A stretch of DNA of 64,000 nucleotides from Streptomyces griseoaurantiacus (GTDB lineage Bacteria > Actinomycetota > Actinomycetes > Streptomycetales > Streptomycetaceae), in NCBI GenBank assembly GCA_014656015.1, contig BNBP01000003.1:124001-188000 (forward strand). The letters run 5' to 3'. The notes under the pieces are model-generated. The model was not told the origin of the DNA. It saw only the letters and a program-made list of their open reading frames with translations, and ran no database searches. Positions 15,216 to 24,082 of this stretch are shown here, piece after piece; position 1 is the stretch's first letter, and each line of letters starts with the position of its first letter. Made by a program: the position numbers and the translations under genes.

Positions 15216-16340
15216 TCAGGAACCCGAGGGCCGCTCCCGGTATCCGTCCACGACGGCCCGGCGCAGCACCGCCGTCTCCGACATGACCGTGCCCTTCCTC
15301 CCCTCCGTCACGTCCTTCGTGAGGTAGCTGCGGTCACCGAGGAAGGCGAGCGTCTTCCGGTCGAAGATCCACTGGGTGGCCGTGGAGGCGCGCTTGTCCA
15401 CGCGGGCGACGGCGACACCGTGCCGGCCCGCAGGGTCCTTGACGTCCTCGAGCCGCGTGACGCCGGGGATGCGGGCGGCGGCCCTGTAGAAGGCGGCCGT
15501 GTTCCCGGCCGGCATGACCGTCTCGCGCAGGAGCTGGCCGATCCGGTCGAAGACGGCCTGGTCCGCCTCCTGGCCCTCCAGCGGCGGGGTCAGCTCGTAC
15601 AGCTTCTTCAGCAGGGCCGCCGGGTCGGTGGGCAGGGAGGCCAGCCAGGAGTAGGTGGGCCGGTCGATGCCCGGGTACATGCCGGGGGAGCCGGAGGGCA
15701 GCAGCTCGCGCAGCGGGGCGTACCCGCCGTCCTCGTGGATCAGCCCGGTCTGCTCGACCGGGCCCGGCCGCTGCGAGAGCCACATCTCGCGCTCGTGCAG
15801 TGCGCCCGGGACGAAGGAGCCGTCCTCCTGCCCCGCGGCCCCGGCGGTCAGGCTCTTGACGTAGGTGAACTGGTCGGCGCGGACCGGGGCGGCGTCGGTG
15901 CGGGCGGCCACGGTGGCGATCCGGTCCAGCAGCACCGTGGCGGAACCGGTGGACCCCTTGGAGCCGGTGGCGGAGGAGGCGGTGGTGTCCGCGCGGGTGC
16001 CGGTGGCGTCGTCCGTGACCAGGGTGAAGGTCAGTGCCCCGGCCAGCGCCAGGGCGGTGGCGGGCAGCCACAGCGCGGGGCGCGCGAGAAGCGGGCGGCG
16101 GGCCGCGGGGGCCTTTCCGGCGCCGGCGGCGGTGCCGCCGGCGGACCGGGCGGCCCGGTCGTCGTCGATGAGTCGCATCAACCGTTCCTTGTGGTGGAGG
16201 TGACGGTCAGGAGACAACTCCCGCTCCGGTGGGGCCGGCAGCAGCCGGGCCAGTTCGGCGCGGGTCTCACGCAGTTCGCGTGACGCGCGTGCCGTGTCGT
16301 CACCGCCGGCCCGCCCGGGCCCGTGGCCTGAGGCGTTCAT
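15216..16340 (-). CDS. CU044_5270 family membrane protein
   Basis: This 374-residue protein matches the CU044_5270 family found downstream of ECF-type sigma genes in actinomycetes. The N-terminal cytoplasmic part (ELRETRAELARLL, then HHKERLMRLIDDDRAAR) resembles a sigma-interacting region. One transmembrane helix follows (LWLPATALALAGALTFTLV, about residues 105-125), then a large extracytoplasmic domain with DQFTYVKSL, REMWLSQRPG, GVAVARVDKR and TQWIFDRKTL. The ATG overlaps the stop of the sigma gene (ATGA). The probable role is to control or transduce signal to that sigma factor; this is inferred from context. Confidence 0.85.
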   Translation of the reverse strand: MNASGHGPGRAGGDDTARASRELRETRAELARLLPAPPERELSPDRHLHHKERLMRLIDDDRAARSAGGTAAGAGKAPAARRPLLARPALWLPATALALAGALTFTLVTDDATGTRADTTASSATGSKGSTGSATVLLDRIATVAARTDAAPVRADQFTYVKSLTAGAAGQEDGSFVPGALHEREMWLSQRPGPVEQTGLIHEDGGYAPLRELLPSGSPGMYPGIDRPTYSWLASLPTDPAALLKKLYELTPPLEGQEADQAVFDRIGQLLRETVMPAGNTAAFYRAAARIPGVTRLEDVKDPAGRHGVAVARVDKRASTATQWIFDRKTLAFLGDRSYLTKDVTEGRKGTVMSETAVLRRAVVDGYRERPSGS

Positions 16341-17056
16341 CGGGATGTGCCCTCCTGAAAGTCGGTGAGTGTCAGGGCCGCGAACGCGTCCCCACGCCGT
16401 ACCTCTCCGCGGCCCGGGGAGGGTTCCCCACGGCCTTCCGCCCGGCCCTCCGACTCGTCCGCGAGCCGCTCCTCCACGAGCCGCTCCTCCACGAGGCGGC
16501 GCAGCCGGGCGCGGGCGCGGGACAGCCGGGAGCGCACGGTGCCGACCGGCACCCCCAGCGCCTGCGCGGCCTCCGCGTAGTCCAGGCCGGACCACACGCA
16601 CAGGGCCAGCACCTCCCGCTCCGCGCGCCGCAGCCGTCCGTACACCTCGCGCACGGCGTCGAGGGTGCGGGCGTCGTCGAGCCGTCCGGCGGTCTCCTCG
16701 GCGAAGTCCGGCACGGGTTCGGGGGCGGGGCGGCGGGAGAGGAAGGCGAGCCGGCGGCCGGTGCCGCGGCGGGCGTTGCGGGCCTTGTTGGTGGCCATGC
16801 CCAGCAGCCAGGGCAGGACCGCGCCCCCCTCGGGTTCCAGCCGGGCGCGGTGGCGCCAGGCGTCGAGGAAGGTGTCCGCCATCACCTCCTCCGCCGCCGA
16901 CCAGTCCCCGGTCAGCCGGTGGGCGTGCAGGTGGACGGCGCGGGCGTGCTGCTCGTAGAGCTCGGCGAAGGCGTCCCGGTCGCCCGCGCGCAGGCGTGCC
17001 CGCAGGTCCTCACTCATGTCGTCGTGCGCCGGGCCGTCGCCGCCGCGGGCCCGCAT
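16337..17056 (-). CDS. RNA polymerase sigma factor, ECF type
   Basis: This 239-residue ECF sigma factor has region 2 (RDAFAELYEQHARAVHLHAHRL, then AAEEVMADTFLDAWR) and region 4 (LRRAEREVLALCVWSGLDYAEAAQALGVPVGTVRSRLSRARARLRR, here cited by motif). The linker is long. After region 4 there is a variable tail with a small tandem duplication, LVEERLVEERL. The start is uncertain: ATG 17056 (MRARGGDG) or ATG 17017 (MSEDLRARL), neither with a good ribosome-binding site. It is coupled to the CU044_5270 gene downstream. Confidence 0.9.
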   Translation of the reverse strand: MRARGGDGPAHDDMSEDLRARLRAGDRDAFAELYEQHARAVHLHAHRLTGDWSAAEEVMADTFLDAWRHRARLEPEGGAVLPWLLGMATNKARNARRGTGRRLAFLSRRPAPEPVPDFAEETAGRLDDARTLDAVREVYGRLRRAEREVLALCVWSGLDYAEAAQALGVPVGTVRSRLSRARARLRRLVEERLVEERLADESEGRAEGRGEPSPGRGEVRRGDAFAALTLTDFQEGTSR

Positions 17057-17242
17057 CGTCGTCCGTCCGGGTCGGCCGGGCAGGGCGGGCCGCCCGGATC
17101 ACCGGGGTCACTCGGGTCGTCTCGCATCTCGTGGCACCTCACACCCGTGGCCTCTCCGCACCTCCCGCGGGGTTCCCGTGAGCTGTGCCACAACGGCGGT
17201 GCGGCGGGGGCGCCGGGGGACACCGGGAGGACTATAGGCTGT

Positions 17243-17258
17243 AATTGGACTAGACCTG
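17243..17258. promoter_or_regulatory. DasR-responsive-element-like site upstream of cutC
   Basis: AATTGGACTAGACCTG (17243-17258) has the CTAG-centred inverted repeat of DasR (GntR-family, GlcNAc-6P sensing) operators, whose consensus is roughly ACTGGTCTAGACCACT. The reverse complement contains GGTCTAGTCC. It lies about 70 bp before the cutC start. Binding is inferred from sequence only. Confidence 0.45.
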
Positions 17259-17327
17259 TCAGGGGTGAAGCCGGTAGATCTTGCGGTCTGCGGGCCTGTG
17301 GCCACCGTCTTCGGGAATCGAGGGTTC

Positions 17328-18044
17328 ATGAGCAAGCGTGCAGTCCTGGAGGTGATCGCACTCGACGCCGAGGACGCGGTCGCCGCCCGGGCCGGAGGCG
17401 CCGACCGCCTCGAACTCGTCGCCGACATGGCCGCGGACGGACTCACCCCGCCGGTCGCGACCTTCGCCGCCGTCCGCGCCGCCGTCGACCTCCCGCTGCG
17501 CGTGATGCTGCGCCTCGCGGACGGCTTCACCGCCGGCGACCCGGCACCGCTCGTGGCCGCCACGCGGTCCCTGCGGGAGGCGGGCGCCGACGAGTTCGTC
17601 CTCGGCTTCCTCGACCGCGACGGCGGCCCCGACCTCGCCGTCCTCGACCTGCTCACGGCCGAACTGGCCGGCTGCCGCTGGACCTTCCACCGCGCGATCG
17701 ACCGCGCCGCCGACCGCGCCGGGCTGCGCAAGCTCCTCGCCGACCTGCCCGGCCTCGACACCTACCTCAGCGCCGGCTCGGCCTCCGGCGTCGCCCACGG
17801 CCTGCCGACCCTGTGCGCCGAGGCCGCCCGGCACGGCGAGCCCGGCTACACCCAGCGACTCATGGCCGGCGGCGGCCTCACCCTCGCCCACGTCCCCGCC
17901 CTGCGTGCCGCCGGAATCGACGCCTTCCACATCGGCGGCGCCGCCCGCCCCGGGGGCTGGACCGGCCCGGTCTCGGCGGAGGCGGTACGACGCTGGCGGA
18001 CCGCCGTGGACGAGCGGGAGACACCCCGCCCCCAGGAACCGTAG
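17328..18044 (+). CDS. cutC: CutC family copper homeostasis protein
   Basis: This 238-residue TIM-barrel CutC protein carries signatures LEVIALDAEDAVAARAGGAD, RLELVADMAADGLTP and GADEFVLGFLD. Also present are WTFHRAIDRAADR, YLSAGSASGVAHGLPTL and the ending DAFHIGGAARP. CutC is linked by genetics to copper tolerance, though its biochemical role is debated. The ATG at 17328 gives the normal family N terminus. A DasR-like palindrome lies upstream, which would link it to amino-sugar signalling. The small membrane protein gene at 18119 follows in the same direction. Confidence 0.92.
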   Translation: MSKRAVLEVIALDAEDAVAARAGGADRLELVADMAADGLTPPVATFAAVRAAVDLPLRVMLRLADGFTAGDPAPLVAATRSLREAGADEFVLGFLDRDGGPDLAVLDLLTAELAGCRWTFHRAIDRAADRAGLRKLLADLPGLDTYLSAGSASGVAHGLPTLCAEAARHGEPGYTQRLMAGGGLTLAHVPALRAAGIDAFHIGGAARPGGWTGPVSAEAVRRWRTAVDERETPRPQEP

Positions 18045-18118
18045 GGCGCGGGCCGCACGTCCTGTTGATCCAGCGGGTGCCCCTCCGGACACCCGGCGGA
18101 CGCTCCGGGAGGGCGGCG

Positions 18119-18439
18119 ATGGCCGAGGCCGAGCAGGACACACACGAGCGGCACGAGCACGGCCGGGACGGCAAGCACGGTGGGGACGACTGGCATCCGC
18201 AGGAGCCGTGGTGGTGGGGGATCGGGCCGCTGGGAGCCGGCGTGCTCGTCCTCGTCGGTGTCGGCTGGCTGCTGTGGCTGTACGTCTGGTCCTCCGGCGC
18301 GGAGGACGACGCCGGGGCCGGTTACGGGGCGGGCAAGGCCGTCTGCGTCGGACTCGTGCTCCTCGGCGGGGCCGTGCTGGAACGGCTGCGCAGCCGGGCG
18401 GCGCGGGGGCCCGGCGCCGGGGAGCGGGAGGAGGACTGA
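18119..18439 (+). CDS. small membrane protein
   Basis: This 106-residue protein has a His/Asp/Glu-rich hydrophilic N terminus (EQDTHERHEHGRDGKHGGDD) and then two hydrophobic segments, IGPLGAGVLVLVGVGWLLWL and AVCVGLVLLGGAVLERL, with an Arg-rich tail. GGGAGGG lies about 6 nt upstream of the ATG at 18119. I do not recognise a named domain. The His-rich stretch next to a copper-associated gene is suggestive of metal binding, but that is speculation. Confidence 0.7.
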   Translation: MAEAEQDTHERHEHGRDGKHGGDDWHPQEPWWWGIGPLGAGVLVLVGVGWLLWLYVWSSGAEDDAGAGYGAGKAVCVGLVLLGGAVLERLRSRAARGPGAGEREED

Positions 18440-18495
18440 GCCCCTGAGCCCCGCTCCCGCCCGGCCCGCCCGGCCCGCCCGGCCCCTCCGCGCGT

Positions 18496-20592
18496 TCACC
18501 CCAGCTGCGGCGGCAGCTCCGTCGCGTGGGTGATCGTCAGGCCCGAGACCGCACGGGTCAGGCAGACGTAGAGGCGGCGCAGGCCCGTGCGGTCGTCGGG
18601 CTCGGCGTCGACGATCGCCGTGGGCTCGTCCAGGACCACGTAGTCGTACTCCAGGCCCTTGGCCAGTGAGGCCGGGACCAGGGTGAGGCGGACGTCGGGG
18701 GTGGTCTCCTCGCCGGGGGAGAGGTACGGCAATCCCGCCGCGTCCAGGGCCTCGGTGAGGGCCGGGACGCGGGTGTCGGCGGCGATCAGGCCCGTCGAGC
18801 CCTCGTGGGCCAGCGCGTCCCGGCAGGCCGCGAGCACGTCCGCGTCGCCCGTCGCCCGCCGGATCTCGAAGGTGCCCGGGTTCTCCCGCACCGAGGCGAC
18901 CGGCGTCAGGCCCGGCGCGATGTGCGGGAGGAGACGGGAGGCGTAGCCGATGACGTCGGTGGGGACGCGGAAGCCCGCCGTCAGCTCCTCGACCAGCGCC
19001 TCCGGCTTGCCGAGGTGGGTCAGGGCCTCCTGCCAGCTCCTCGTCGCCCAGGGGGTGGTGCCCTGGGCCAGGTCGCCGAGGACCGTGGCCGAACCGGTCG
19101 TGCAGCGGCGGCCCACCGCCCGGTACTGCATCGGGGAGAGGTCCTGCGCCTCGTCGAGGACGACATGGCCGAGCGAGTGCGTGCGCCTGACCAGGTCCGT
19201 CGCCTCGTCGATCAGCACCGCGTCCGCCGCCGACCACTTGGCCGACTTCACCGACCGCGCCGGACGGGACCAGAGGATCTCCTTCTGCTCCGCCTCGTCG
19301 AGGAGGCCCTCGGCGTGCGCGGCGAGGAAGTCCGGGTCGGAGAGCAGCCGCAGGACGAGCTTGGCCGGGTCGACCGGCGGCCACAGCGTCTTCACCGCCG
19401 CCTTCACCGCCGCGTTGCGGGCCACCGAGTCCTGCACCCGGTCGTCCGGGGCCTCCCCGGAACGCTCCATCTGCACCAGCACGGCGTGCGCGATGCGCTG
19501 CGGAAGCGCCTCGGCGGCCGCGCCGTAGCGGATGTCCCGGTCCAGCAACTCCCGGACCAGCTCCTCCAGTTCGTACGCCGGGACGCGCCAGCGGCGGGAG
19601 CCGCGCACCACGACCACCGGCTCGGTGGGCATCGTCACGTGGGAGTACACGGCCCGGCGCAGCACCTCCGCCATCCGGGCGTCGCCCTTGACCACGGCCG
19701 CGGCGGCGCCGTCGGTGCCGCGCACCTCGACGTGGGCGACCAGGTCGTCGACCGTCGCCTGCCGCACCTCCAGCTCGCCCAGCGCGGGGAGCACCTGCTC
19801 GATGTACCGCAGGAAGGAGCGGTTCGGGCCGATGACGAGGGTGCCGGTGCGGGCCAGGCGGTCGCGGTGGGCGTAGAGGAGGAAGGCGACGCGGTGCAGG
19901 CCGACGGCGGTCTTTCCGGTGCCGGGACCGCCCTGCACGCACAGACTGGCGGCCAGGCCGGAGCGGACGATCTCGTCCTGCTCGGGCTGGATCGTCGCGA
20001 CGATGTCGCGCATCGGGCCGACGCGCGGGCGCTCGATCTCCTGCTGGAGCAGCCTGCTGGTGCCGGCCGCCTCGGCCGGGTCGGACAGGTGCTCGTCCTC
20101 GTAGGCGGTGAGGTCGCCGCCGGTGTAACCGAAGCGGCGGCGCAGGGCGATGTCCTGCGGGTCCTGCTTCGAGGCGCGGTAGAACGGCTGGGACACGGGG
20201 GCCCGCCAGTCGATCACCATCGGGTCGCCGTCCGTGTCGTGGACGTGCCGCCGGCCGATGTAGAAGCGCTCCCCCTCCGCCCCCTCGGCCTGCTCGGCGC
20301 CGGGGGAGTGCAGGTAGTCGAGGCGGCCGAAGAACAGGGGGGTGTCGCTGAGGTCGGCGAGCGCCTTGATGCGCTCCTCGATCTGGTGGGTGAGGGCGGC
20401 GGCGTTGACCCAGTTCGCGGTGACGTCCTTGATGTCCAGTGCCTGGACGTCCTCGCGCATCGCGCGCAGGGCGGAGCGGGAGGCGGCGAGGTGGGCGCGC
20501 TCGCGGGTGAGCGGGTCGGAGCCGGGGGTGCCGGGGGTGCCGGGCGCGGCCGGCGGTACGGAAGGGCCGGAAGGGCCGGAAGGGCTGGACAC
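18496..20592 (-). CDS. HelD-like UvrD-family ATPase (RNA polymerase recycling)
   Basis: This 698-residue superfamily-1 ATPase is of the HelD type. It begins with a coiled-coil region (RERAHLAASRSALRAMREDV) and continues with FYIGRRHVHDTDGDPMVIDW, typical of HelD rather than UvrD DNA helicases. Walker A is GGPGTGKTAVGLHR, motif II is VVLDEAQDLSPMQYR, and late motifs are SLAKGLEYDYVVLDEP and LYVCLTRAVSGL. HelD proteins remove RNA polymerase from DNA, and the HelR subgroup gives rifamycin tolerance. I saw no rifamycin-associated element upstream. The GTG at 20592 is chosen for its GGAGG site; the upstream frame extension is low-complexity. Confidence 0.88.
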   Translation of the reverse strand: MSSPSGPSGPSVPPAAPGTPGTPGSDPLTRERAHLAASRSALRAMREDVQALDIKDVTANWVNAAALTHQIEERIKALADLSDTPLFFGRLDYLHSPGAEQAEGAEGERFYIGRRHVHDTDGDPMVIDWRAPVSQPFYRASKQDPQDIALRRRFGYTGGDLTAYEDEHLSDPAEAAGTSRLLQQEIERPRVGPMRDIVATIQPEQDEIVRSGLAASLCVQGGPGTGKTAVGLHRVAFLLYAHRDRLARTGTLVIGPNRSFLRYIEQVLPALGELEVRQATVDDLVAHVEVRGTDGAAAAVVKGDARMAEVLRRAVYSHVTMPTEPVVVVRGSRRWRVPAYELEELVRELLDRDIRYGAAAEALPQRIAHAVLVQMERSGEAPDDRVQDSVARNAAVKAAVKTLWPPVDPAKLVLRLLSDPDFLAAHAEGLLDEAEQKEILWSRPARSVKSAKWSAADAVLIDEATDLVRRTHSLGHVVLDEAQDLSPMQYRAVGRRCTTGSATVLGDLAQGTTPWATRSWQEALTHLGKPEALVEELTAGFRVPTDVIGYASRLLPHIAPGLTPVASVRENPGTFEIRRATGDADVLAACRDALAHEGSTGLIAADTRVPALTEALDAAGLPYLSPGEETTPDVRLTLVPASLAKGLEYDYVVLDEPTAIVDAEPDDRTGLRRLYVCLTRAVSGLTITHATELPPQLG

Positions 20593-20964
20593 GGGCGGTT
20601 TGCCTCCGGGGCATGACGGTGGGCCGGCCCGGGGTGCGCTCGGCCGGCTGTCGCGTACGGGTGAGGCGGTGCCCCCGGCGCGCACGGCGCCCGGGCATCG
20701 CGGTCTGCCGTCCGGTTTCCGTCCGGACGACGGCGCTCCGCGGAGGGAGGCGGGCAAGAGAGGGGATTGTAGGTGACGGGGGTGAGGAGGGGCGAATGAT
20801 TAATGCGGCGGGTGGTCGCGGGGTCGGGGTCGGTCCCTCAGGGGCCCTAGGGGGCCCGTACACCCACAGGCGTACGCGGAAGGCGTTCCGCTGGTGCGAG
20901 GGGGAGGGGCGGGATACGACCGCAGACCGACGCTTCTGGGGGCGTGGCGCCGCACCCTGGATAC
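20593..20964. other. intergenic region between helD-like gene and small ORF
   Basis: These 372 nt carry no convincing gene. They include the leader of the helD-like gene with its GGAGG, an AT-richer spot (gaatgattaatg near 20796) that may hold a promoter, and a GC hairpin GGGGCCCTAGGGGGCCC at 20841-20857. Confidence 0.5.
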
Positions 20965-21159
20965 ATGAGCGCAGCATCCTTCTCTCCGGCCCCCGGGCGG
21001 CGGACGCCCCCGGCGGGAACGACGACCCTGCGGAACGGTACGGCCTCGCGGCACCGGTTCGGTGACGCGGTGCGGGCGGTCACGGCCTTCGCCGGGGCGG
21101 CCCTCGACGTGGTGATCCTCGGCGAGTACGCGGAGGAGGCGGGCGTGCGCCGGCGCTGA
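20965..21159 (+). CDS. small conserved protein
   Basis: This 64-residue basic protein begins MSAASFSPAPGRRTPPAGTT and continues LRNGTASRHRFGDAVRAVTA, then FAGAALDVVILGEYAEEAGV. The hydrophobic stretch VTAFAGAALDVVIL could be a short membrane or amphipathic segment. It resembles small Streptomyces proteins of unknown function. The ATG at 20965 is the likeliest start. It is followed by a degenerate repeat tract with no gene. Confidence 0.6.
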   Translation: MSAASFSPAPGRRTPPAGTTTLRNGTASRHRFGDAVRAVTAFAGAALDVVILGEYAEEAGVRRR

Positions 21160-21200
21160 CCGGCACGGCCCCCCACCGCGCCCTGGGCACCGCCTCCGCC

Positions 21201-21440
21201 CTCACGGGCCCCCGGCATCGACTCGTCCCTCACGGCCCCGGCGCCCCGCGCCGCGCGGCACCGGCTCGTCTTTCACCGCCCCGGCGTCCCGCGCGCCCGG
21301 CACCGCTTCCGCCCTCACGGGCCCGGCACCGAATTCGCCCTCACGGGCCCCCGGCACCGACTCGTTCCTCACGGCCCCGGCGCCCCGCGCCGCCCGGCAC
21401 CGGCTCCTCCCTCACGGCCCCGGCGCCCCGCGCCGCTTCT
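21201..21440. repeat. degenerate 42-43-bp GC-rich tandem repeat tract
   Basis: Units starting CTCACGGCCCCGGCGCCCCG occur at 21229, 21368 and 21411. Diverged units lie between them, for example at 21271 and in the CTCACGGGCCC forms at 21201. Adjacent spacing is 42 to 43 bp. The last unit borders the stop of the membrane protein gene at 21440. It is probably slippage-generated intergenic DNA. Confidence 0.75.
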
Positions 21441-22465
21441 CACCGTCGCCGCTGCGACCGCCAAGCCAGGTACAGCGCCGAGGCGACCGCCGCGCCCCGG
21501 ACGACCCACGGCCAGGTCTCCGCGACGGCGTCGCCCATGTGGCCCGTGGCGATCGGCTCGCCCCAGCGGCCCTCCGACCGCCCCCACAACCACACCGTGC
21601 CGCCCGCGAGGGCCGCGCCCGGCAGCACCATGACCGCCCACTTCACCTCCGCCGGCGTCAGCCGCCGTGAGGCGTAGGCGATGACCCAGCCGAGTCCCAG
21701 CGCGATCCAGCTCCCCAGCACCGCGCCGACGACGAGCGCCACGGCGGCGAACAGCAGCAGCGGGTTCTGCCGGGCGGAGACCCGCGGCAGCGGCATCCGG
21801 CGCCGCGCGCCCTTTCCGGCGGGCGCCGCGACGGCCTCGGGCGCGGCGGGAGCCGCCTCCGTCGCCGGGGGCGCCGCCGGTTTCGAGGGCCCCCCGGCGG
21901 CCCCGGGGGCGCTCAGCAGCTCCGGGATCTCCACCCCGCCCACGAAGCCCGGCACGCTGTCGCCCAGGTCGAAGGCGCTGACCTCCTTGCGCCACCAGTC
22001 CGGCGGCGTCCCCCGCGTGTCGCCCAGCTCGTGCGTGCCCGCCAGGTGCGGCGGCGAGGGCGCGTTCGGGTCGACGGCGGGCGCCGGGGACGGCGACTGC
22101 GCGGAGCCGCCCGCGTCCTTGCCGGGCCGGGGCCGCGGCAGCACCCGCCGCGGCCGCTTCCCGGCCGGGGGCGGCTGAGGTGCCGTCTCCTCCGCCCGCT
22201 GCAGGGGCACCGAGGCGGGCGGCTCGGCCGCCGACCCCGGTGTGCCGCCCGCCGCCGCCACGACCTCGTCCGGGCTGCCCAGCCGGTCGATGATGCGGCG
22301 GACGGCGGCCGGACTGTCCACGGCGGTCCGGCCGCGCCGCCGGTCGATCTCGTCCCGCAGCCCGGCCACCAGCCGCATCCGGTCCGCCGAGGGCAACTGC
22401 CGCTGCGCCAGGTCCGCGACCCGGCTCAGATACTCGTAGACGACCTGGTCGCTCTCAATCCCCAC
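21440..22465 (-). CDS. HAAS/DUF1700-like N-terminal, multi-pass membrane protein
   Basis: The product has 341 residues. Residues 1-75 (YLSRVADLAQRQLPSADRM, then LVAGLRDEIDRRRG and IIDRLGSPDEVVAAAG) resemble the HAAS domain that links membrane proteins to PadR-type or sigma-type signalling. A long Pro/Ala-rich disordered middle follows, with the acidic motif WWRKEVSAFDLGDSVPGF. There are then three to four C-terminal transmembrane helices (PLLLFAAVALVVGAVLGSW, LGLGWVIAYA, WAVMVLPGAALAGG, WVVRGAAVASALYLAW). The protein is conserved in Streptomyces; its function is unknown. Confidence 0.8.
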   Translation of the reverse strand: MGIESDQVVYEYLSRVADLAQRQLPSADRMRLVAGLRDEIDRRRGRTAVDSPAAVRRIIDRLGSPDEVVAAAGGTPGSAAEPPASVPLQRAEETAPQPPPAGKRPRRVLPRPRPGKDAGGSAQSPSPAPAVDPNAPSPPHLAGTHELGDTRGTPPDWWRKEVSAFDLGDSVPGFVGGVEIPELLSAPGAAGGPSKPAAPPATEAAPAAPEAVAAPAGKGARRRMPLPRVSARQNPLLLFAAVALVVGAVLGSWIALGLGWVIAYASRRLTPAEVKWAVMVLPGAALAGGTVWLWGRSEGRWGEPIATGHMGDAVAETWPWVVRGAAVASALYLAWRSQRRR

Positions 22466-22628
22466 GAACCCCTCCGGGGGCAGGTGCCGACATCCCCCTC
22501 ACGACAGTACCGCGCGGTCGTCGGCCGGTCGGTCGGCCGACCCTGCCCGCTTGTTCTGTCCACAGGTGGCACCGGCTCAGGTTCACAGACGGGTGAAGCA
22601 TCTAGCGAATGGCAGCATGCGTGCCATA

Positions 22629-22645
22629 TCGTCGAACTTCGACGA
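22629..22645. promoter_or_regulatory. perfect 17-bp palindrome upstream of the rloAB cassette
   Basis: TCGTCGAACTTCGACGA is a perfect inverted repeat around a central C, 45 nt before the rloA start. It is a good candidate operator, although no regulator gene adjoins the cassette. Confidence 0.55.
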
Positions 22646-22690
22646 GACAGGCGTGAAAGACGCATCACTGATTGCGCACAGGAGGTCGCC

Positions 22691-24082
22691 GTGCTGCTGC
22701 GATTCCGGGTGACCAACCACGCGTCGATCCGCGACGAGCAAGAGCTGTCGATGATCGCGGGCGACGATCGTCCGGACCGTGCGCAGACCGCGGTACCAGG
22801 AACCGCCCTCCACACCGTCCCCGTAGCGGCCGTATACGGACCGAACGCCTCGGGCAAATCGAACATCATCGACGCCCTCACCTGGATGAAGCACGCGGTC
22901 CTGCACTCGTTCGGCCGTTGGGACCCCGCCGGGGGAGTACCGCGACGGCCGTTCCGGCTCCGCGCGGATGCCGAAAGCCACCCGAGTTCGTACGAGATCG
23001 ACTTCGTCGTCGAGGGCACGCGCTACGAGTTCGGGTTCACCGTCGACGAGGAGCGCGTACGCGAGGAGTGGTTGTTCTACTTCCCCGAGGGAAAGCGCCG
23101 CAAGCTGTACGTGCGCGACGGAAGCCGGCCCGAGGACATCAGTTTCGGTCGATGGCTGACCGGCCGCCGCAAGACGATCTCTGAGTTGTTGCGGCCCAAC
23201 AGCCTCTATCTTTCCGTGGCCGCGGCTCAGAACCACGAACTGCTGCGCACCTTGCATCGCTGGTTCAAGGAAGGGCTGCGCACAGCCAGTGACCACGACT
23301 TCTCGCAGCGCTTGGACTACACGATGAAGATGCTGCGTCGGCAGATCGACGAGAGGAACCCGGAGTCTTCCGGCGACCCGCTGACGGATCTGCTGCGCTT
23401 CGCGGACCTGGGAGTCGACGGCCTCCGGTTCGAGGAACCGGATCGAGAGGTCATCGAAGAACACAAGAGGATCGTGGCTGCCCTGACCGAAGTCGTGGGC
23501 GACCGGATCCGGGTGGACGGCGGACCCGAGTACCAGGTACGTGTGCGGCACAAGACGTCCAGCGGTGTCTACGCCCTCATGCTCCCGGAGGAATCGAGCG
23601 GAACCCGCACCTGGATCGGCCTGCTCGGACCGGTACTCACGGTTCTCTTCGGTGGCGGCCTCCTCGCGGTGGACGAACTGGACGCCCGCCTCCATCCCTA
23701 CCTCGCGGACGCGCTCGTAGGCATGTTCCAGTCCCCGGCGATCAACCGGTCCGGAGCCCAGTTGCTGTTCACCACGCACGAGGCGTCATTGTTGGGCAAC
23801 AACGCGCGCACGGAGCTTCTCCGCGACCAGATCTGGTTCACCGAGAAAGACCGGGAAACGCTGGCGACACGCGTTTTCCCAGTGACCGACTTCTACGTGA
23901 GGAACTCGGGAAGCGCCAAGGACAACCTCGAGAAACGGTACCTCTCCGGACGGTACGGAGCGCTGCCGTTCCTGGACGATGAACTGCTGCACCGGTTGGC
24001 GGACGAAATCTCCGACGGAGGATTGAGTGGGGCGGGGGAAGCCACTGAAGAGGGGCCGCGCCAAGCGGCCGGAGCTGCGTAG
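22691..24082 (+). CDS. RloA/AbiLi-like AAA ATPase (putative phage defence)
   Basis: This 463-residue ABC-type/AAA_15 ATPase is related to RloA and AbiLi. Walker A is AVYGPNASGKSNIIDAL (from about residue 47). The middle of the protein is helical and coiled (RTLHRWFKEGLRTASDHDF, LDYTMKMLRRQIDERN). Walker B is LLAVDELDARLHPYLADAL (about 323-341), with the switch His in LLFTTHEASLL. It is preceded by AGGAGG and begins at a GTG. Codon use is somewhat less G/C-biased than in neighbours. The downstream rloB overlaps by 56 nt, so the two make a defence unit in which the ATPase probably senses infection or gates an effector. That role is inferred from homologous systems. Confidence 0.82.
   Translation: MLLRFRVTNHASIRDEQELSMIAGDDRPDRAQTAVPGTALHTVPVAAVYGPNASGKSNIIDALTWMKHAVLHSFGRWDPAGGVPRRPFRLRADAESHPSSYEIDFVVEGTRYEFGFTVDEERVREEWLFYFPEGKRRKLYVRDGSRPEDISFGRWLTGRRKTISELLRPNSLYLSVAAAQNHELLRTLHRWFKEGLRTASDHDFSQRLDYTMKMLRRQIDERNPESSGDPLTDLLRFADLGVDGLRFEEPDREVIEEHKRIVAALTEVVGDRIRVDGGPEYQVRVRHKTSSGVYALMLPEESSGTRTWIGLLGPVLTVLFGGGLLAVDELDARLHPYLADALVGMFQSPAINRSGAQLLFTTHEASLLGNNARTELLRDQIWFTEKDRETLATRVFPVTDFYVRNSGSAKDNLEKRYLSGRYGALPFLDDELLHRLADEISDGGLSGAGEATEEGPRQAAGAA

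Noticed and set aside
20841..20857. Hairpin GGGGCCCTAGGGGGCCC as a terminator
   Set aside because: It does not follow the stop of any gene, so a terminator call is unsupported.
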